Positions 55,773 to 64,000 of a stretch of 64,000 bases of DNA are shown here, piece by piece. The first letter of the stretch is position 1, and each line of letters begins with the position of its first letter. The DNA comes from Ceratopteris richardii (taxonomy: Eukaryota > Streptophyta > Polypodiopsida > Polypodiales > Pteridaceae): the NCBI GenBank assembly GCA_020310875.1, contig CM035433.1, positions 106,026,258 through 106,090,257 on the forward strand, read 5' to 3'. The notes under the pieces are model-generated. The model was not told the origin of the DNA and did not search any database. It worked only from the letters and a program-made list of their open reading frames with translations. A program made the translations under genes and the position numbers.

Positions 55773-58700
55773 TTTTCTTCCCCTTGAAAACATTTTCGTC
55801 CTCGAAAATGTAGATGAAATGTCCGTAATGGAAGAAGAAAGTGCTCGGACTCCCTTGAACCCCATGTACTCTATGTACATGGTCATCTTTGTGTGTTGTT
55901 TCCCCATATCCTTCCCCTTAAGAAGTCTCATATGAGATCATCTCAAAGTGGGAAACCATCTGAGTGTACTATCTCCCATGTACACTCCACCTCCAAACTA
56001 TCACTCCCATAACATACAACATCATCCAAATGACCTAAGTCCATATGATGTAGCGTCTATGGATTCATAATATAAAAAGCAAGTGTAAGATGCCAAGCTT
56101 ATAGGCTTGACCATATCATAATGGAGATAATAAACTATATAATCCTATAAAATATAGAACAAAGTTTCGTAACAAGTGACTCCAAACCCATCTAAGACTA
56201 AATGATAGATTGCCCTCATAACACTCCATGTCTTCCTAACCTTGAGTGTAATCACAAGTAATAGTTTAATCTAAACTACCTTGTGAACTATGCAAATCCA
56301 TCATCCAACTCATATATCTGAGTTTCTTGGTAGTAACATGCAATCTCTACATTTCGCCAACCAAGAAGTCTGTGGTTTGTCATCCTTTGCCATTCGACTA
56401 AGTTTTATTGGAAGAGCATCTATTGGCACTAGTGCAAACTCTAAAATTTCTCTTCCCTGTAGTTTGCCATATGAATGCAGAAAACATTCACTTTGAGATT
56501 CAGATAATTCCTAACTACTCATCCTCCTAACCGATGTTTACTCATCATACTCATGATGTAACACCAACTAAGAGTTTAGTACCCTATTATGTTAGGTATA
56601 TCTCTATCTCCTATAAACCCTAAAGAGAAGAGTCATAACTCCTCCCAGTCTAACTAATGTCAATAACTAGATCATCTCATCTAGTCAAAGACCATCACTG
56701 GAGTAACATAACTACTCCTCTCTAGAGTCTCCATGTGAGACTCAATCTAACCATCATGATCAACTGATCTCCCTATTGTCTTTGATAGAAGAGTGCCACT
56801 TCTATCTAGACAACAAGAATGAGAAAGTGAAAACTCTCTCCATGTATCTCTCTGTACATCCTCTAAGGAAAAGAGCTCTGGTAGTGGAATCCATTCCACT
56901 TACCCTTTTCCTTTGGATGAGACTCCTTTGAATCCATTAGCTCTACTCATCCATAACTGAGAACACATATATAAGCTCTCCATATTTTTCCTCCCAAAAT
57001 AGTGGAGAATCATACTCCCATGTGAAGGAAAAATACATTGAAAAGTAGAGGAAATGAATTCCTTCTGAAATATAGACTAAGAGATGTTTCCTAAACACCT
57101 CATCTCTCTAAAGGAAAACATACTCTATTCTTCTCCTATGAAGAAATCATGTTTTCCTTCCTTCTTTCTCTCTCAAAGAGCAAGAGGTAAAGTGAGACCT
57201 CTAAGCTAAAGTGAGATCCCTCATCGATCTCTAAGCTGATTCCCACTTTCTCCTTTCCTTAAAAGAGAAACTCATGAATTCATTTGCTCCTTTCTTCCAT
57301 GACTGATGCATAATCCCTCATTACATATATTCCTATGAAGATGGAGAACAAATCTCCCCTAATTAATGAAGGTACATGTAGTGAAGAGCGGAGAAAATAA
57401 ATTCCTTATAAGGGTCAAAGCCCTCTACTAAAATGGTCAACAATGATATGACATGATACCATAAACACATGTGTATCCATACTAAAGAACTATCTCTGCC
57501 AACCGTACTCTGTGCATGGATCTATACGATCCAATCAAACTGATGGAATTATCATTCCCGAAAAACTAAAAAATGAGTATGTGATAGCAATGGTGATAAA
57601 ATCACCTATCACATTCTCTACTGGGAGAATAAATCTTCCCTAAACTATGAAGGATAACTCCCAATCCTAAGGAGATGTTTACTAAGAGCTCTCCTCTGAT
57701 CTAGTGAGACATGACGCCATGAATGATGAGTCCTTTTCTCCCTGGCCATAAAAGAAGAGTGCTCAAAGGGAAGTCATTTCCACCATCCCAAACGAGTGAA
57801 AATTTCTTCCAATTCACAATACCATACCTACACTAAACCGAATATATACTCCACGTAATGGAATATGCAAGTGGACTCTAATGAATCCCTAAAATCATAT
57901 GAGTGGACTCAAATGAGTCCCATGTCCTTGAACTAGTATAGTTTGGTTCTAGTCAACAATGTGACAATGGATATCCCCTTCTGTTCCAAACCAACTTGTT
58001 CCTAGGTACCAAGACTAAGCCTAGGTACCTCTCTATAGATCCCAATATACATATATATGTATTGGGTACCCCAACTATTCCTGACTAAGGGATCTATGCT
58101 CTATACCATAGAGCTAGTGCCATGCGTGTGGCCTTCCTAACCATCACTCGAATCACATAAGCACCCGTCGATGCTGTCTCATGAAACCCATCTCCGTGAT
58201 CCCATCTATTTGGTTTCCTTAGTAGTGTAGCAGAAACGCTTCACTACTTGGTCAAGTGATGTGCATGAGTGAAACTAGTCACTCTTTGGGTATTCCTGAT
58301 AATACCCCATAGTCTCCTAATCATACTGTGAGACTCTTGTGAAGATAAATAAATCTTCACTCCTTTGGAGAGTGTCATATATTTATCTCCCGTGCCTATA
58401 TGCAACTTCCTAAAACCTATAGGATTGCTTGTGCACATTTCTAATAGTGAAGGTACATGTCCTTCCCCTTAGCAATCCTATGGTCTAAAATCCATAAGGA
58501 TTATGCATAGGGATCCTGTTTCTAACGAAGTTGCCTTATCTATGATACTATGATGGTACTAAGTCCATCAAATAGATGCTTAGAATCATGCTAACACCTT
58601 AGTGATGTTTGTAGAAAAGGCATGTTACCATGCCATAACATTCTTACCTAAAGGCAAGTGCGTATATAACACCATTCAGCAGGAAAAATTTCGACAGCAT

Positions 58701-60874
58701 TTCCCCAAGAAATGGAATCCCAAAAAAAAAAATTTAACCATAAGCTCAATGGTACACATGCCACCCAACAACATAGGGCTTGACAGGCCCATGGCATGCA
58801 TGCCATAAACTCATATATGGACTCCATAACCTGGAAAACATAAAAACAAATGCTGGCAATAATTCTCTGTGTTGCATAACCATGTACTTTTTGCAATCCT
58901 CTTTCCTGCAAACAATGAAAAAGTGTACTTCTCGCCTGTTGATCCATACTTTAAAAATTTAAACAATGATCAACATTTGATGTCTGCAATCCAATCTATG
59001 CATGTACATACAGAACATGCCATAACATAAAGTAAAATGCCTGAAGCAAAAAGGATATGTCCCTGAATAGTTTTGGTTTTGGAATGGCATGCATCCAATC
59101 CTTCTCAATGAGCTTCGAGACCTCTGCACCTTCCTCCTCAGGTCCTAACATAAGCTTTGAAGTGTCCGAAAACATCGGATCATTCAATCGCCGTCCCAGT
59201 TTGTAAGATATGGCTCCCGGAAGGTAGTCGCCAAAAACTATTCAGACTTTGCAGACCTGTTCAGACCTGCAAAAATACATGTATTTCAAAATTTCTTTTT
59301 CTAAAATTAAACTAGACCTTGTGCCTTCGAAATGAGCCATAGCATGTCCAATTTGGAGTTTTGTAGCCCAAGATATGGCCATTCCAAGCGGGACATGTCA
59401 AACTAGTGGACTGTTGGAGGGGTTGGAAAAAGTGTGAAAATATGATTTTTGGGGTGCCCAAAAGCATTGTTCCATCAAGCAAATCCTAAAATTCTCTCCA
59501 TAACCTCAGGGAGTGATATATGAAATTGCTTGGGCCTATTTTCACCTTTCCAAATCCTCCCTTCGTGCATGCTAATTTGCTCCCCAAAAGAGGCTTACAT
59601 CAAGATTTTTACCTTTATGCGAAACTTAAATGGGAGCTCTTAACAAGCTTCTAATCCACTCGTAATGTGGATTTTTCTTGGATTTTCTCTTCTCCAAGGT
59701 AATTCATATACCATACTTCATGTGTGTATGCACTAATCCATAGGAAGCTTCTTAAATAGTCCCTTTTCTTACTCCAAAATTGGAGTTCGGCTAAAACTAA
59801 CACCTGAATTTTTTTTCAAAAAGTGCGGGAAGGGGGTTTTTGAGGAGGTAAAATTCCTCCTAGATTATGATTTTAATGAATCTAATGATTCCACTATGAA
59901 GTCCATACACCATACTCTCAGAATATATACTTTTTCCCATCCATTCATAGCTATTTCACCTCTTTTTCCCTCCTCCAAAATGGGAATTTCTTAGATTCAG
60001 GTGCTGAAAATTTTTCTCAAACAGTGATGGAAGTGGGTTTTGTGGAGCTTCAAACTCCCATCATACTGAGGTATATTTTAGATTTCTTGATTGTATATGG
60101 AAGTCAATACATTATACTATAGATATGCATGGTTTTTCTTACCATACTAAGAAAAATCCCCTTTCATTTCTCTTTCCCAAAATGGGTACTAGTCAAAAAT
60201 AGCTCTTGAAATTGTTGTGAAAATCATCAACAAGGCTACTTTGAATATGCCTAAAGCTTGTGGTTTCTTTTATTTTGAGGAAATCCTTGACTTAAGATGA
60301 GAGTATAGACCTCATACTCTCCATACATGTGATTTCCCTCCAAGATCTTGGTCGTCAAATCCTTTGTTGTCCTTCTCAAAGAATCGGACCCTCGTCTTTG
60401 TCTTTTAATTCCTAAAAATAACAAAAATGCTCATACCTGTGATTAAGATAAAACTCCATCCTCTTCCATTTGGAACCATGATATCAAAAAGTTCATTGAA
60501 GGGATGCTCTTCGTTCACTGACTCTTCATATGCAACATGTGCATCCCATCTCCATCTCTTTTATCAAGAAAACATGCTTGCCGAGCACCCACTTGTACTT
60601 ATGCAAGTCCGAGTCCTTTGCCCCAATTTGCTTTCCATTTGCTTACACGTCCGTGGGCCTTGAGGCATCAACTCCTCACATTTGGCTGCTTGCATGAACC
60701 CATATGAATGTAACTTCAGCCGCTTACGAACTTCCTTCAATCATAAGTTAAATAACGGTGGCATAGATACAGTCTCATCATAGGGGCGTGGCTCCTTGGC
60801 TACAATGAATGCCTCCCATCCGACATGCCAGAGTTCAATCCCCTTTCCCTGCACATGCGAAAGCGTTCAAAATT

Positions 60875-60890
60875 GTCTGCTCTAACACCA
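60875..60890 (-). promoter_or_regulatory. Primer-binding site of the LARD-like element
   Basis: The minus strand reads TGGTGTTAGAGCAGA next to the right LTR, a variant of the methionine-tRNA site TGGTATCAGAGC. Confidence 0.75.
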
Positions 60891-60891
60891 G

Positions 60892-61130
60892 TTTTATGAG
60901 TGCTTGTCCGTCTTTTTGCCATCGCGCGAGCGTTTGTTGCTTCACAAACAAAGAATTCGTGAGTTCTCCACCCAGCCACGTCCGAGACAACTTTTCTAAT
61001 AACTCACTTATGAGAATCCACTCATAAGCTCTCTCTCTAGTATTATATAAGATGCATCTATCTGATGCCATGTGGCAAAACATGCCACCTCATCTTAGAG
61101 GTGTTCCCATGCAACACCCATGATATGGCA
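60892..61130 (-). repeat. LARD-like element LTR (5' in element orientation)
   Basis: This is the partner of 55534-55772, same length, followed by the target duplication CTAAT. Confidence 0.9.
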
Positions 61131-61346
61131 CTAATCTTAAATTTAGTTAATCAATATCAAGATGTATACTTTTCTAATAACTCATTTATGAGAATCCACT
61201 CATAAGCTCTCTCTCTAGTATTATATAAAATGCATCTATCTGATGCCATGTGGCAAAACATGCCACCTCATCTTAGAGGTGTTCCCATGCAACACCCATG
61301 ATATGACACTAATCTTAAATTTAGTTAATCAATATCAAGATGTATA
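60991..61346. repeat. 178-bp tandem duplication spanning LTR end and flank
   Basis: 60991-61168, the last 140 bases of the LTR plus the target duplication and 33-38 bases of flank, is repeated at 61169-61346 with very few changes. It arose after the LARD-like element inserted, because it includes the LTR/flank junction. Confidence 0.9.
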
Positions 61347-63648
<2,302 letters not shown>

Positions 63649-63792
63649 CTGTGCAAGTATAAATGGTATACTTCCTCTACGGCAACGGAGGCTCTCTTCC
63701 ACACTCATCTGAGTCTGCTATGTCCTTGCAACCTTCATGGACGTATTAGGTCTCCATTTCTAGCATCGAAGTTCTTGGTTGCGGAGACTGCC

Positions 63793-64000
63793 ATGGACAG
63801 ATATCGTGAGCTCTACGCTGCTTCCATTCGCGGAAGATACTTCCCTGTTTCTCGATATGAATACCCTGAAATCTATGGTTTCGGCAGAAGCCTGGGTTAC
63901 TCTATACCTGCAGTTGAGTCTTTATATCCGACATATTCTCGTGCTTCATTGCGTACGTTTCCCAGCTATACGTACCAGTCGGAGTATATACCTTCTGCAC
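63793..64000 (+). CDS. Candidate host exon, Tyr/Arg/Ser-rich, open to window edge
   Basis: From ATG 63793 the frame is open to the end of the window: MDRYRELYAASIRGRYFPVS, then YEYPEIYGFGRSLGYSIPAV and a Tyr/Ser-rich continuation. The same frame is open upstream to the LINE poly(A), and a possible splice acceptor (CCATTTCTAG) ends at 63763. GC content is higher than in the surrounding repeats, and no transposon motif is visible. Tyr/Arg/Ser/Gly-rich tails occur in plant RNA-binding proteins, but no domain is visible here, so no function is assigned. It could also be chance: 69 open codons is not decisive. Confidence 0.35.
   Translation, partial: MDRYRELYAASIRGRYFPVSRYEYPEIYGFGRSLGYSIPAVESLYPTYSRASLRTFPSYTYQSEYIPSA

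Larger units (their letters stand above)
55534..61130 (-). mobile_element. Non-coding LTR element of LARD type, 5.6 kb
   Basis: Two 239-base LTRs (55534-55772 and 60892-61130) about 97% identical are flanked by the 5-bp target duplication CTAAT (55529-55533 and 61131-61135). On the minus strand a primer site TGGTGTTAGAGCAGA adjoins the right LTR and a purine tract AAGGGGAAGAAAA adjoins the left, so the element reads on the minus strand. The 5.1-kb interior has no gag or pol homology and only short random frames. This is the structure of a large retrotransposon derivative that depends on proteins of another element. It looks structurally whole. Confidence 0.88.

Noticed and set aside
58648-58947. 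99-codon minus-strand ORF inside the LARD-like element
   Set aside because: It has no recognised motif, its length is expected by chance in 5 kb, and composition gives no coding signal.

Overview
This window is repeat DNA from a nuclear eukaryotic genome, almost certainly a large-genome land plant. The evidence is the mix of families: a CACTA transposase of the plant TNP2 type, many Ty1/copia and Ty3/gypsy LTR elements with plant-style primer sites, a plant-type LINE with a zinc-binding reverse-transcriptase tail, and a non-coding LTR element. A fern or other non-seed plant is possible, but the sequence alone does not settle it. I found no complete host gene. The only candidate is an open, tyrosine-rich reading frame that runs off the right edge (63793-64000).

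Layout. Bases 1-848 hold a decayed CACTA transposase. From about 1045 to 29554 lies one old plus-strand gypsy element (Gypsy-A) split by four later insertions: a minus-strand gypsy relative with an extra 3' coiled-coil ORF (Gypsy-N, 4746-9591, TSD CAGAG); a partial LTR element (J, 10520-12359); a very young copia element (Copia-1, 13520-19455); and a large minus-strand gypsy of Gypsy-A's own family (Gypsy-M, 19456-28376). Copia-1 and Gypsy-M now abut directly.

From 29555 to 38740 there are copia fragments (F, G, H), a locally duplicated unclassified repeat, and an 871-bp element with long inverted arms. From 39021 to 52465, bounded by the TSD GGTAT, lies Copia-B, with Copia-C and Copia-E inserted into it. 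The TSD of Copia-C (TTAAC) appears on opposite strands at its two ends, so about 6.2 kb (43988-50205) is inverted relative to the rest. An inverted pair of copies of another dispersed repeat flanks this block (38185-38740 and 52471-52930).

From 54573 to 55528 is the front of another copia. It is followed by a 5.6-kb non-coding LTR element (55534-61130, TSD CTAAT) of the LARD kind, a 178-bp tandem duplication, simple repeats including about 100 bp of (AT)n, a 5'-truncated LINE ending in poly(A) (to 63648), and the candidate exon at the right edge.

Nothing here forms a pathway or operon; the coding matter is the gag and pol of mobile elements. LTR comparison gives a rough age order: Copia-1 youngest (about 0.4% LTR difference), then the LARD-like element (about 3%), Copia-C (about 3.5%), Gypsy-N and Copia-B (about 5-6%), with Gypsy-A older than everything nested in it. 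The most unusual signals are the self-complementary TATCGCGATA-type arrays in the leaders of both gypsy relatives, the extra ORF and odd 3' end of Gypsy-N, the inversion recorded by target-site duplications, and the non-coding LTR element.
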